Shown here: in pieces, positions 17,335-26,113 of the stretch | Numbering within the stretch: the stretch's first letter is position 1 | Layout: the number at the start of each line of letters is the position of its first letter | Assembly (NCBI GenBank): GCA_949840345.1 | Contig: CATKWX010000007.1 | Coordinates: 1-64,000, forward strand | Direction: 5' to 3' | Length of the DNA stretch: 64,000 nucleotides | Source of the DNA: an uncultured Eubacteriales bacterium | GTDB taxonomy: Bacteria; Bacillota; Clostridia; TANB77; CAG-508 | The notes under the pieces: generated by a model | The model's database searches: none | What the model was told of the DNA's origin: nothing | The model's input: only the letters and a program-made list of their open reading frames with translations | Position numbers and translations under genes: made by a program

Positions 17335-18474
17335 ATTCTTAAAAAAACAATTTTCATATTTCTTTTAATTATAAGCATATCTATAACTTCCTACGCAACT
17401 AATGAAATTATTCAAGAGCAAATGTCAATTTTGAATATATCTGATTTTATAAACAAATCTGAAGATTATACTAAAGAATCATTTCCTGATTTAGATGTAG
17501 GCGAATTATTAAACTCTGCAATAAATGGGAAAGTTAATAATAAAACATTCTATAGTGCACTTCTCTCATTACTAGGAAAAGAAGTTGTAAACGCTATAAG
17601 AGTATTAGCAAATGTTATGCTTATAGTTGTAATACATAGTTTATTAAAAAGCATTAGTGAAAATTTAGGCAATAGCGGAGTTTCGAAAATTACATATTAT
17701 GTTGAATATATTTTAATTGTAACACTTGTGTTGGTTAGTTTTTCAGAAGTAATTACAATAACAAAAAATTCTATACAAAATTTAGTAGGTTTTTCATATT
17801 CTCTGCTTCCAATACTATTAGCGTTAGTTGCAGCAACTGGAAGTGTTATATCAGTTTCTGTTGTACAACCAGTTATATTAGGTTCTGTAGTTTTTATAAG
17901 TAGTATTGTACAAAATGCAGTAATACCAATTCTTTTAATAGGCACAGTGTTGGGAGTTATATCAAACATCTCTGAAAAAGTACAAGTGGAAAGACTCTCT
18001 AAATTTTTTAAATCAGGAATTGTATGGTTTTTAGGTATAGTAGTTACATTATTTGTTGGAGTACTATCAATTGAAGGAACACTTTCTAGTAGTGTAGATG
18101 GAGTTACAGCCAAAACTACAAAAGCAGTAGTTTCTAATTTTGTTCCTGTTGTTGGAAAAGCGTTAGGAGACTCTGTTGATACTGTTTTAGGATGTACTAA
18201 TATATTGAAAAATGCAACTGGGTTAGTTGGAATAGTAATAATAATTGGAATATGTGCTATGCCAATTATTAAATTAATTATCTTAAGCGCTTCCTTCCAA
18301 CTGGTAAGTGCATTAAGCGAACCAATTGCAGATAAAAACATTGTTAAATTATTAAGCCATATTGGAGATGTTTTTAAAATATTGCTTGCTATTATGTTTT
18401 TTATTGCTGTTATGCTAATTGTTGGAATAACAATTATTATAAAAATATCTAATGGTGGATTAATGTATAGGTAG
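17335..18474 (+). CDS. spoIIIAE: Stage III sporulation protein SpoIIIAE, probably starting at ATT
   Basis: A polytopic membrane protein of the SpoIIIA channel. The first in-frame ATG (17422) has no ribosome binding site and would remove the signal peptide. An AGGAGG at 17319-17324 instead precedes the in-frame codon ATT at 17335 by 10 bases. From there the frame encodes ILKKTIFIFLLIISISIT followed by SYATNE, a typical signal peptide with a cleavage-like site, as in known SpoIIIAE. The product would be 379 residues with a signal peptide and about seven further membrane segments. A non-ATG/GTG/TTG start is unusual and is an inference from spacing and signal-peptide logic. Confidence 0.85.
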   Translation: MLKKTIFIFLLIISISITSYATNEIIQEQMSILNISDFINKSEDYTKESFPDLDVGELLNSAINGKVNNKTFYSALLSLLGKEVVNAIRVLANVMLIVVIHSLLKSISENLGNSGVSKITYYVEYILIVTLVLVSFSEVITITKNSIQNLVGFSYSLLPILLALVAATGSVISVSVVQPVILGSVVFISSIVQNAVIPILLIGTVLGVISNISEKVQVERLSKFFKSGIVWFLGIVVTLFVGVLSIEGTLSSSVDGVTAKTTKAVVSNFVPVVGKALGDSVDTVLGCTNILKNATGLVGIVIIIGICAMPIIKLIILSASFQLVSALSEPIADKNIVKLLSHIGDVFKILLAIMFFIAVMLIVGITIIIKISNGGLMYR

Positions 18475-18484
18475 GTGATTTAAT

Positions 18485-19081
18485 TTGATTGAATTTATAA
18501 AAAACTGGGCAGAAGGTATTGTAATTGCTGTAATTATTGCTACTATTCTCGAAATGCTTCTACCAGATAATAAAAACAAAAAATATATTAGTACAGTTAT
18601 CGGAATATATATTCTATTTGCTATAATCTCTCCTATAATTTCTAAGTTTACAGGGCAAAGTATAAATTTAAAAGATTACGCAAACAAAGATACAAGCTTG
18701 TCTACATCAAATACAATGAACAATATTGCATTATTAGAAAGTAGTTCTAATGTTGAAGATGTTTATATAAAAACACTAAAATCTGATATAACAGACAAAT
18801 TAAAATCCAAAGGATATTCTGTAAATTTTATAGATTTAAAGGTCAATACTTCTTCAAAAAGCAATTATGGAGAAATAGAGGGAATATATTTAAACTTATC
18901 TTTGATAGAAGAAAAAAACAGTATAAATAGTGTTAATGAAGTAAAAATTAATGTAAGCGAAAATTCAAATAATACTAAAAAAGTAGACAATATTCCAGAA
19001 GAAAATATGATTAGCATAACTGAATTTTTAGTTGATACATATGGAATAAGCAAAGATAAAATTCATATCAATAAGGAGTGA
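18485..19081 (+). CDS. spoIIIAF: Stage III sporulation protein SpoIIIAF
   Basis: A 198-residue protein starting with TTG, 10 bases after spoIIIAE and after TAGGTGA. Two N-terminal membrane segments (IVIAVIIATILEMLLP and YISTVIGIYILFAIISPII) precede a soluble ring-type domain. This layout and the LPDNKNKKYISTVIG motif match SpoIIIAF. SpoIIIAG follows after 7 bases. Confidence 0.9.
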   Translation: MIEFIKNWAEGIVIAVIIATILEMLLPDNKNKKYISTVIGIYILFAIISPIISKFTGQSINLKDYANKDTSLSTSNTMNNIALLESSSNVEDVYIKTLKSDITDKLKSKGYSVNFIDLKVNTSSKSNYGEIEGIYLNLSLIEEKNSINSVNEVKINVSENSNNTKKVDNIPEENMISITEFLVDTYGISKDKIHINKE

Positions 19082-19088
19082 AAAGTAT

Positions 19089-19724
19089 ATGTTTGGAGAT
19101 AAATTTAAAAATATAAAAGCACTTGTAAAAACTAAATCTGAAGATGGTAGCAATAAGAAGAAAATTGAAAATCTTGTTATATTTTTAGTTTTATTAATTA
19201 TAACTATAATTGCAATAAATGTAATATTAGGAGACAATAAAAAGTCAGATAAAAACGATAATAATGCTGAAAATTCTGCTTATAAACAATTAGCAGTAGA
19301 AACAAATAATAATTCTAGTAATATTTCTAAAAATTCAGAATATACTTTAAAAGAAGAGTTAGAAGAAGTACTATCAAAAATATCAGGAGTAGGACAGGTC
19401 AAGGTGCTTATTACATATTCAGAAACAAGTGAAGTAGTTCCTATGTATAACGAAAAGCACACTGAAAGTACAACACAAGAATCAGATACAAATGGAGGAG
19501 TTAGAACTATACAACAAGCCGACAACTCAAAAGAGATAATATACGAAGAACAGTCTGGAGAAAAAATGCCAATAACAAAGAAAGTTATATCCCCAAAAAT
19601 TGAAGGAGCAATAGTTATTGCTGAAGGCGCCAGCAATACAAACGTAAAAGTAAATGTAATACAAGCAGTACAAGCAGTAACTGGACTTCCAACTCATAAG
19701 GTTCAGGTATTTGAAATGAACTGA
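19089..19724 (+). CDS. spoIIIAG: Stage III sporulation protein SpoIIIAG
   Basis: A 211-residue protein with one membrane helix (about residues 28-46) and an extracytoplasmic ring-building domain with ELEEVLSKISGVGQVKVLIT (about 90-111) and KVNVIQAVQAVTGLPTHKVQVFEM at the end (read in two parts: VIQAVQAVTGLP, HKVQVFEM). SpoIIIAG multimerises into a large ring in the intermembrane space of the forespore. Confidence 0.92.
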   Translation: MFGDKFKNIKALVKTKSEDGSNKKKIENLVIFLVLLIITIIAINVILGDNKKSDKNDNNAENSAYKQLAVETNNNSSNISKNSEYTLKEELEEVLSKISGVGQVKVLITYSETSEVVPMYNEKHTESTTQESDTNGGVRTIQQADNSKEIIYEEQSGEKMPITKKVISPKIEGAIVIAEGASNTNVKVNVIQAVQAVTGLPTHKVQVFEMN

Positions 19725-19758
19725 GAAGCGTCTATTTTAAATAATAGATAATTTAATT

Positions 19759-19815
19759 GTAGGGCACTGTTTGCAAAAATTCACTTGTAGGGAACGACTT
19801 CCAAAGTCGTTCCGC
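19759..19815. repeat. TGTAGGG-type repeats between spoIIIAG and spoIIIAH
   Basis: A truncated copy (TGTAGGGCACTG) is followed at 19786-19815 by a 30-base hairpin identical to 14881-14910. Confidence 0.7.
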
Positions 19816-19851
19816 AAACATCATTGTGCTCATAAATAGGAGGTTTTAAAT

Positions 19852-20457
19852 ATGAAGGTTTTAAAAAGAAATCAATTAGTAATTTTGGTAATAGCTTTAA
19901 TGCTAGTAACTGCAGGGTATTTGAACTTTACATCTATGCATAATGATGAAACATCTGTTGCAAATAGTATAAATCTTGCAGACAGTAACGATAGTTCAAT
20001 AGGAGATGCAACTCTTGTAAATAACGATAATGTGGAAAATGTAACTAATGAAACACCAGATAATAACGAAAAAGATACTGATGCAAAATTAGTTTCAACT
20101 CAAGATGAAAAAGATTATTATTTTGAAAACTCAAAATTGGACAGGGATAAAATGTATTCTCAAATGCTAGAATCATACCAAAAAATGTATGAAGGTGAAA
20201 CTGTATCAATTGAACAAAAAACAATGGCTGCAAATGAAATTGCTAAAATTAATGCCACAAGAAATGCCATAATGATAAGCGAAAACTTAATAAAAACAAA
20301 AGGTATAAGCGATATTGTTATATTTGTAAATGATACACAAATAAGTGTAGTAATTGATGCAGAAGAATTAGCGCCAGAACAAATTGCACAAATTCAAAAT
20401 ATAGTTTCAAGAGAAATGAAGGCACAAATTGAAAATATACACATAAGTTGTAAGTAA
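19852..20457 (+). CDS. spoIIIAH: Stage III sporulation protein SpoIIIAH
   Basis: A 201-residue protein with one N-terminal membrane helix (NQLVILVIALMLVTAGYLNF, about residues 6-25), an Asp/Asn-rich linker, and a C-terminal EscJ/YscJ-like domain (about 90-200) with YFENSKLDRDKMYSQMLE. It is the partner of forespore SpoIIQ. AGGAGG precedes the ATG. It ends the spoIIIA operon. Confidence 0.92.
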   Translation: MKVLKRNQLVILVIALMLVTAGYLNFTSMHNDETSVANSINLADSNDSSIGDATLVNNDNVENVTNETPDNNEKDTDAKLVSTQDEKDYYFENSKLDRDKMYSQMLESYQKMYEGETVSIEQKTMAANEIAKINATRNAIMISENLIKTKGISDIVIFVNDTQISVVIDAEELAPEQIAQIQNIVSREMKAQIENIHISCK

Positions 20458-20539
20458 AATATGATATTACAAACTATAAGGGCAGGCTTTTAAGTCTGCT
20501 CTGTACTATAAAATTAATCTAATGTTATACTATTATATT

Positions 20540-21376
20540 TTATTTAATCTTGTAACATATATTTTCTATTTTATATCCTTTTTCCCTTAAATCTCCTTTT
20601 TCGCCAGTTTTAACTTTTTTCATATAATGAATTTCATAATCTTTATTATTATAAAACCATTCTATTATATTTTTTACTGCCAATGGCTTAAAATATACTT
20701 GCCAATATTCATTTTTACTTAAATCTTTAATAATAGCAATATAATTATCTTCATAATAATGTTTATAAGCTACTTTGTATCCAAGTTGTCTAGCTATTGC
20801 ACCAATTAAATTTGAATGTGGGTTATTGTTTTCAGAATATATTTCTAGTTGTTCTGCTATATCTGATGCTAAACAATAATTATTTTTTATTTTTATATCT
20901 ATTTTAGATTTTAAATTATTTATTTCGTTCTTTACTTCACTCAATCCAATTTCTAAATTATCAACTCTTATATTGTTTTCCTTCATATAATTAATTGCGT
21001 TTTGCATTATATCTACTAATTGATTACTATTATTACTTGTTGTATCCAATATATTTCTATATCGTTTTTCTATCTCTATAAAATATTTTCTAAGAATTCT
21101 TCCTTGTTCATTATTTTCAATTAATGAAATTTCTTTTGCAACATCTAATTTAAGTATATATTCTTTTTTGGGCCTTCCTCCTGTACTTTCCAACAAAATT
21201 GTTGAAAAGTCTTCATTTTCCTTAAAATCATACTTCTTTATTCTATCTGAAATCCAATTAGAAAAATCTCTTTTACTTTTTAAAGCTTTATGCAATTCTC
21301 TTGCATTAATTAGCTTTTCGTTCTTACTATTTTCATAAACTGGTATTATACCATCTTCAACTTTTTTTATATCCAT
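20540..21376 (-). CDS. Phage-type antirepressor (AntA/AntB family)
   Basis: A 278-residue protein. The ATG at 21376 follows AAAGGA. Residues about 15-110 form an AntA/AntB domain: LINARELHKALKSKRDFSNW, RIKKYDFKENEDF, GGRPKKEYILKLDVAKEISL. The C-terminal half is a different, uncharacterised domain. Such proteins are usually prophage or plasmid borne and counteract repressors. Here it stands alone between spoIIIAH and a WG-repeat gene, with no other phage gene near, so it is a likely solitary mobile remnant or a domesticated regulator. Confidence 0.85.
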   Translation of the reverse strand: MDIKKVEDGIIPVYENSKNEKLINARELHKALKSKRDFSNWISDRIKKYDFKENEDFSTILLESTGGRPKKEYILKLDVAKEISLIENNEQGRILRKYFIEIEKRYRNILDTTSNNSNQLVDIMQNAINYMKENNIRVDNLEIGLSEVKNEINNLKSKIDIKIKNNYCLASDIAEQLEIYSENNNPHSNLIGAIARQLGYKVAYKHYYEDNYIAIIKDLSKNEYWQVYFKPLAVKNIIEWFYNNKDYEIHYMKKVKTGEKGDLREKGYKIENICYKIK

Positions 21377-21530
21377 CAATCCTTTCTTTTATATAATATT
21401 TAGTGGGAACTTTAGGCGAATTGCCATATAAGAAAAAATAAGACTTAAAACTACATATAAAATATCATATTTGTCATTTTTTGTAAATAATAAAATTAAC
21501 TACACTCTTATACAATTTTTTTCAAAAACC

Positions 21531-21558
21531 TTGTATTTAATTTATTTATTGATATAAT
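21531..21558 (+). promoter_or_regulatory. SigA-type promoter of the WG-repeat gene
   Basis: TTGTAT (21531) and TATAAT (21553-21558) with a 16-base spacer. The surrounding 40 or so bases are nearly identical to the promoter upstream of the phosphofructokinase gene at 23167. Confidence 0.7.
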
Positions 21559-21588
21559 ATCTAATATATAAGAGTGAAGGAATAATAT

Positions 21589-23143
21589 ATGGGTAATAAA
21601 TCAAAAATAATTAAATACATTATAATATCATTAATTGTCTTATTAGCACTTACAACTATTGTGATGATTATTTTAAAATTAAACGATAATGCTAAAAAAG
21701 ATGATGGCGAAAATAAAGAATTTGTAACTAATGTTGATTACAAATATATTGCACCTGTAGTAAAAGATGGAAAAATTGGATTTATAGATGATTTAGGAAA
21801 TATTGTTATAGATTTTAAATATGATGATTGCGCAAGATATGAAGGAGATGTAGATTATTTTATTGTATCTCAAAATGGAAATACAGGAATAATTGATAAA
21901 AAAGGAAATACAATAATTCCACTAGAATATGATAAAATTGAATATATATTAAATGAAAAAGAACTTTTTAAAGTATCAAAAGATAAAAAATATGGATTAA
22001 TAAGTGTTAAAAATGAAATTGTTGTACCAATGGAATATGATAATATAGGTACTGTTCCTTATGAAAATTTAAACATACATCCCATAAAGGATTTAATAGT
22101 AGTTTCTAAAGCAGGAAATTACGGTGTAATAAATAAAAGTGGAGATATAGTTTTACCTCTCGAGTATGATTATATTTCAGGCATAGATAATAGCGAATTA
22201 ATACGTATATGTAAAGATGAACAATATGGTTTGGCAGATTATCTAGGAAATACAGTTTTGCCAACAGAATATTATTATATAAGTGATATAGTAAATAATG
22301 ATGTTATAGAAATCCGTAAAGATGATAAATATGGATTGTTGAATAAAAATGGAAAAATTTTAGTGGAGCCTAACTATACAAATTTAGGAGAGATATCAAA
22401 GTCAAATCTCATAAGTTGTTCACTAGGTGATTTTAACGGAATAATAAATATTTTTGGAGAAACGGTAATTCCTATCCAATACAATATGGAAAGTCAAATT
22501 TTTTACACAAATCCTAATAGTGATTTAATTGAATATTCTGAAAATGGAAAATGGGGTGCAATTAATTATAAGGGAGAATTAATTATTCCTAATATGTATG
22601 ATGAATTGACTTTTCTAAGTAATACTTTAATTCTAGTAAAATTAAACGAAAAGTACCGGAATAATTAATGAAAACAATGAAATTATTATTCCTTTAGAAT
22701 ATGATTATATATCTTTGAAGGAAAACTTAATATATGCAGAATCAGACGAAAAAAGTGGAATACTTAGTGAAAAAAATGAAAAAATTATTCCTTTCGAGTA
22801 TGATAGTTTAAAACTTTTAAATAATAACTTAATTTTAGCAGATAAGAATGACAAATATGGTGTTATAGATAAAAATAACAATATAGTTATTCCTTTGGAA
22901 TATGAAGAAATTGAATTAAAAGGCGATTATATTTATGTAACGAGAGATAATTTGCAAGGTATATATGACTTAAACGGCAAAGAAATTATTCCTGTTGAAT
23001 ATGATGGTGGACTTTTAGAATTTTCTGAAAACGGATTAATATCAGCTGTAAAGAATTACAAATATGGTGTTTTAAATAAAGATAATGAAATAGTTATTGA
23101 TTTCAAATATGACCTAATTTGGAAATTTTTAAAAGTCGATTAA
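21589..23143 (+). CDS. WG-repeat protein with N-terminal membrane anchor, read through one +1 shift at CGG
   Basis: The protein has a membrane helix at residues about 8-28 and then a long array of WG (KWG-type) repeats, each about 35-40 residues, of the form YGVINKSGDIVLPLEYD. Such proteins are extracytoplasmic and of unclear function. The plain frame stops at 22668, and the repeats resume in frame +1. Skipping the C of CGG at 22657 gives LNEKYGIINENNEIIIPLEYD, a perfect repeat unit, and a 517-residue product ending at 23143. Repeats on both sides are undecayed, which supports recoding rather than a pseudogene. Confidence 0.85.
22657..22660 (+). other. +1 recoding site CGGA to Gly in the WG-repeat gene
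   Basis: GAA AAG TAC CGG AAT AAT TAA in the zero frame; skipping C gives TAC GGA ATA ATT AAT GAA (YGIINE), the central WG-repeat glycine. The zero frame stops three codons later. Confidence 0.9.
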
Positions 23144-23166
23144 TAGCATAATTTTTTCAAAAAAAC

Positions 23167-23194
23167 TTGTATTTAATTTATTTATTGATATAAT
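23167..23194 (+). promoter_or_regulatory. SigA-type promoter of the phosphofructokinase gene
   Basis: TTGTAT and TATAAT with a 16-base spacer, in a stretch of about 45 bases nearly identical to the promoter of the WG-repeat gene 1.6 kb upstream. Confidence 0.7.
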
Positions 23195-23234
23195 ACTAAA
23201 GGTATCAAAACTTAAATTAAATGGAGGTTTTTTT

Positions 23235-24371
23235 ATGTTAAAGAAAGTAGCAATTTTAGCCAATGGTGGGGATGTTTCAGGCTTTAATGCAGTTATTAGA
23301 GGAATTGTTAAAACTGCTGAAAAAAACAATATAGAGTGTTATGGAATTATAGATGGTTATAGAGGTTTATTAAAAAATGAATATGTTGAATTATCATCAG
23401 CCGAAAACGCATCTGGTATTCTTCATAAAGGTGGCTCTATAATCGGTTCATCTCTAAATGCAAATGTTTTTAATTACAAAGTAGAGGAAAATGGCAAAGT
23501 AGAATATAAAGATTTGTCTGATATATGCATAAAAAATGCTAAAGAAGCAGGGTTTGACTGTATATTTACTTTAGGAGGAGATAGTACTCAAAAATCAGCA
23601 AGGGACTTTTTTGTAAGAGGCTTAAACGTTATAGGCGTTCCAAAAACAATAGATAATGATGTAGCATGTACTGATATAACATTTGGTTATAACACTGCTG
23701 TATCAGTTGCAATGGAAGCAATAGATAGACTTCATTCAACAGCTGAAACACACCATAGAATAATGGTATTAGAAGTTATGGGAAGGTATGCAGGATGGAT
23801 TGCTCTAGAGTCTGCAATAGCAGGTGGAGCTGATATTGCACTTATACCTGAAATTCCTTATGACATTGAAGGTGCAGCAAACATTATAAAAGAAAGACAA
23901 GCTATTGGAAAGAATTTTAGTATAGTTGTTGTTGCTGAAGGAGCTTTTCCTAAAGGTGGAAGCTTAACTGTAAAAAATACAAGAGATGGGGGAGCAGGAG
24001 TAATAAATACACAACTAGGTGGAGTAGGAGACAAGGTTGCAAAAGATTTAGAAGAACTTACTGGATTAACTGCAAGAAATACAACTTTAGGATATATGCA
24101 AAGAGGTGGAACTCCAACAGCTTATGATAGAGTTTTATCAACTAAATATGGTGCAAAAGCAATGGAATTAGCACTAGACGGAAAATTTGGAGTTTTAACA
24201 GTAATACAAAATGGTAAATTAGGCTACGTACAATTAGAAGATGTAGTTGGAAATAATAAAGAAATAGGAGCAGTTTCAGGAAACACAGAAGAAAGCAACA
24301 TAAGGAAAGTAACAATGGACCACGATTTAGTAAAAACAGCAAAAAATATTGGAATTTATTTAGGGGAATAA
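23235..24371 (+). CDS. pfkA: 6-phosphofructokinase family enzyme
   Basis: A 378-residue phosphofructokinase. Phosphorylates fructose 6-phosphate in glycolysis. Motifs: substrate loop VPKTIDNDVACTD (about residues 136-148) and HRIMVLEVMGRYAGWIAL. PKTIDND with Lys is the form seen in pyrophosphate-dependent and group III enzymes; ATP-specific ones usually have PGTIDND. Two other sites are unusual: the N-terminal loop reads ANGGDVSGFN instead of TGGGDAPGLN, and the phosphoryl-donor motif reads GGDSTQ instead of GGDGS or GGDDS. The phosphate donor therefore cannot be called. Strong start: GGAGG before the ATG. Confidence 0.85.
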   Translation: MLKKVAILANGGDVSGFNAVIRGIVKTAEKNNIECYGIIDGYRGLLKNEYVELSSAENASGILHKGGSIIGSSLNANVFNYKVEENGKVEYKDLSDICIKNAKEAGFDCIFTLGGDSTQKSARDFFVRGLNVIGVPKTIDNDVACTDITFGYNTAVSVAMEAIDRLHSTAETHHRIMVLEVMGRYAGWIALESAIAGGADIALIPEIPYDIEGAANIIKERQAIGKNFSIVVVAEGAFPKGGSLTVKNTRDGGAGVINTQLGGVGDKVAKDLEELTGLTARNTTLGYMQRGGTPTAYDRVLSTKYGAKAMELALDGKFGVLTVIQNGKLGYVQLEDVVGNNKEIGAVSGNTEESNIRKVTMDHDLVKTAKNIGIYLGE

Positions 24372-24404
24372 TGTTGAAAAGTAACAAATTTTATAATATA
24401 ATGT

Positions 24405-24436
24405 ATAAGGTTTATTTTTAATAAGCCTTATATTTT
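24405..24436 (+). terminator. Terminator after the phosphofructokinase gene
   Basis: ATAAGGTTTATT pairs with AATAAGCCTTAT over TTT, followed by ATTTTTAT. Confidence 0.8.
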
Positions 24437-24453
24437 TATGACGAAAGGATGAT

Positions 24454-26007
24454 ATGAAGGTGAAAGCATTAATCAGTGTATCAGACAAGACTGGAATTGT
24501 AGAGTTTGCAAAGGAACTCGAGAAAAAAGGAATTGAAATAATTTCAACAGGGGGTACATATAAAAAATTAAAAGAAGAAGGAGTTAATGCAATAGAAATA
24601 TCAGAACTTACAGGTTTTCCTGAGTGTTTAGACGGAAGAGTTAAAACTCTTCATCCAAAAGTACATGCAGGAATATTAGCTATGAGAAGCAACGAAAATC
24701 ATATGAAGCAATTACAAGACTTAAATATAGATACAATAGATTTTGTTGTTGTAAACTTATATCCATTCAAACAAACTATATTAAAAGACAATGTAACAAG
24801 AGCTGAAGCAGTTGAAAATATTGATATAGGTGGACCAACAATGCTAAGAAGTGCAGCAAAGAATTACCAAGATGTTGCAGTTATTACAGACCCAAAAGAT
24901 TATGAAATAGTATTAAACGAACTAAATAACAATGGTAAAGTATCAGTAGATACAAAATTTTATTTAATGCAAAAGGTATTTGAACATACAGCAAATTATG
25001 ATGCAATGATTTGCAAATACATAAAAGAACAAAGAAATGACGATAGTTTTCCAAATGAACTTACTCTAACTTTCGAGAAAGTTCAAGATATGAGATATGG
25101 TGAAAATCCTCATCAAAAAGGAGCTTTATACAAAGAAATTGGAAAATGTAAAGGCTCTTTAACAACTGCCAAACAATTAAATGGAAAAGAATTATCTTTT
25201 AATAATATAAATGATACAAATGGTGCTTTAGAATTATTAAAAGAATTTGACGAACCAACAATTGTTGCTTGTAAACACGGTAATCCTTGTGGAGTAGGAA
25301 GTAGCAATAATATATATACAGCTTGGAAAAAAGCATATGAAGCAGACAAAGTTTCTATATTTGGAGGAATTGTTGTTTCAAATAGAGAAATAACAAAAGA
25401 AGTTGCTGAAGAAATGAAAGAAATTTTCTTAGAGGTAGTAGTAGCTCCTGCATTTGCTCCAGAAGCATTAGAATTGCTTTTAACAAAGAAAAATTTAAGA
25501 ATACTAGAATTACCAGATATAACAGTAAAACAACCTGAAACTGCTTATGACATCAAAAAGATTAATGGTGGAATGATAGTTCAAACAATAGATTCTAAAT
25601 TATTAGATGAATATGAAGTTGTAACAAAGAGAACTCCAACAGACAAAGAACTAGAAGATATGTTATTTACTTTAAAAATTGTTAAATATGTTAAATCCAA
25701 TGGAATTGCACTAGGAAAAGATAAACAATCTATAGGAATAGGTCCAGGACAAGTAAATAGAATTTGGGCAGCAAAGCAGTCTATAGAACATTCAAAAGAA
25801 CTAATAAACGACACAATAGTTAATGGAGCAGTACTTGCATCTGATGCATTTTTTCCATTTGCAGACTGTGTAGAGGCAGCGCATGATGCTGGAATTACAG
25901 CTATAGTACAACCAGGAGGTTCTGTTAGAGACCAAGAATCAATAGATAAATGTAACGAATATGGAATAGCAATGATATTTACAAAAATGAGACATTTTAG
26001 ACATTAA
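24454..26007 (+). CDS. purH: Bifunctional AICAR transformylase / IMP cyclohydrolase
   Basis: Catalyses the last two steps of IMP synthesis. The 517-residue product has an N-terminal MGS-like cyclohydrolase domain (ALISVSDKTGIVEFAKELEK, DGRVKTLHPKVHAGIL, VVNLYPF, IDIGGPTMLRSAAKN, to about residue 195). The AICAR transformylase domain follows (MRYGENPHQKGALYK, CKHGNPCG, AVLASDAFFPFAD). Normal length. It stands alone rather than in a pur operon, with its own terminator-bounded unit after the phosphofructokinase gene. Confidence 0.94.
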   Translation: MKVKALISVSDKTGIVEFAKELEKKGIEIISTGGTYKKLKEEGVNAIEISELTGFPECLDGRVKTLHPKVHAGILAMRSNENHMKQLQDLNIDTIDFVVVNLYPFKQTILKDNVTRAEAVENIDIGGPTMLRSAAKNYQDVAVITDPKDYEIVLNELNNNGKVSVDTKFYLMQKVFEHTANYDAMICKYIKEQRNDDSFPNELTLTFEKVQDMRYGENPHQKGALYKEIGKCKGSLTTAKQLNGKELSFNNINDTNGALELLKEFDEPTIVACKHGNPCGVGSSNNIYTAWKKAYEADKVSIFGGIVVSNREITKEVAEEMKEIFLEVVVAPAFAPEALELLLTKKNLRILELPDITVKQPETAYDIKKINGGMIVQTIDSKLLDEYEVVTKRTPTDKELEDMLFTLKIVKYVKSNGIALGKDKQSIGIGPGQVNRIWAAKQSIEHSKELINDTIVNGAVLASDAFFPFADCVEAAHDAGITAIVQPGGSVRDQESIDKCNEYGIAMIFTKMRHFRH

Positions 26008-26024
26008 AATTAATATAATTTATT

Positions 26025-26077
26025 TGTAGGGGCATCGTTTGTGGGAATACCCGAGGCTCGCCACATCACTGTGCCCA
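26025..26077. repeat. TGTAGGG-type GC-rich repeat after purH
   Basis: TGTAGGGGCATCG... with internal GGGAATACCC and GGCTCGCCACA, ending CACTGTGCCC; closely similar to the copy at 5305-5357. Confidence 0.7.
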
Positions 26078-26113
26078 AAGTGAAAAGTAAATAATTTTAG
26101 GAGGAATTTTATT

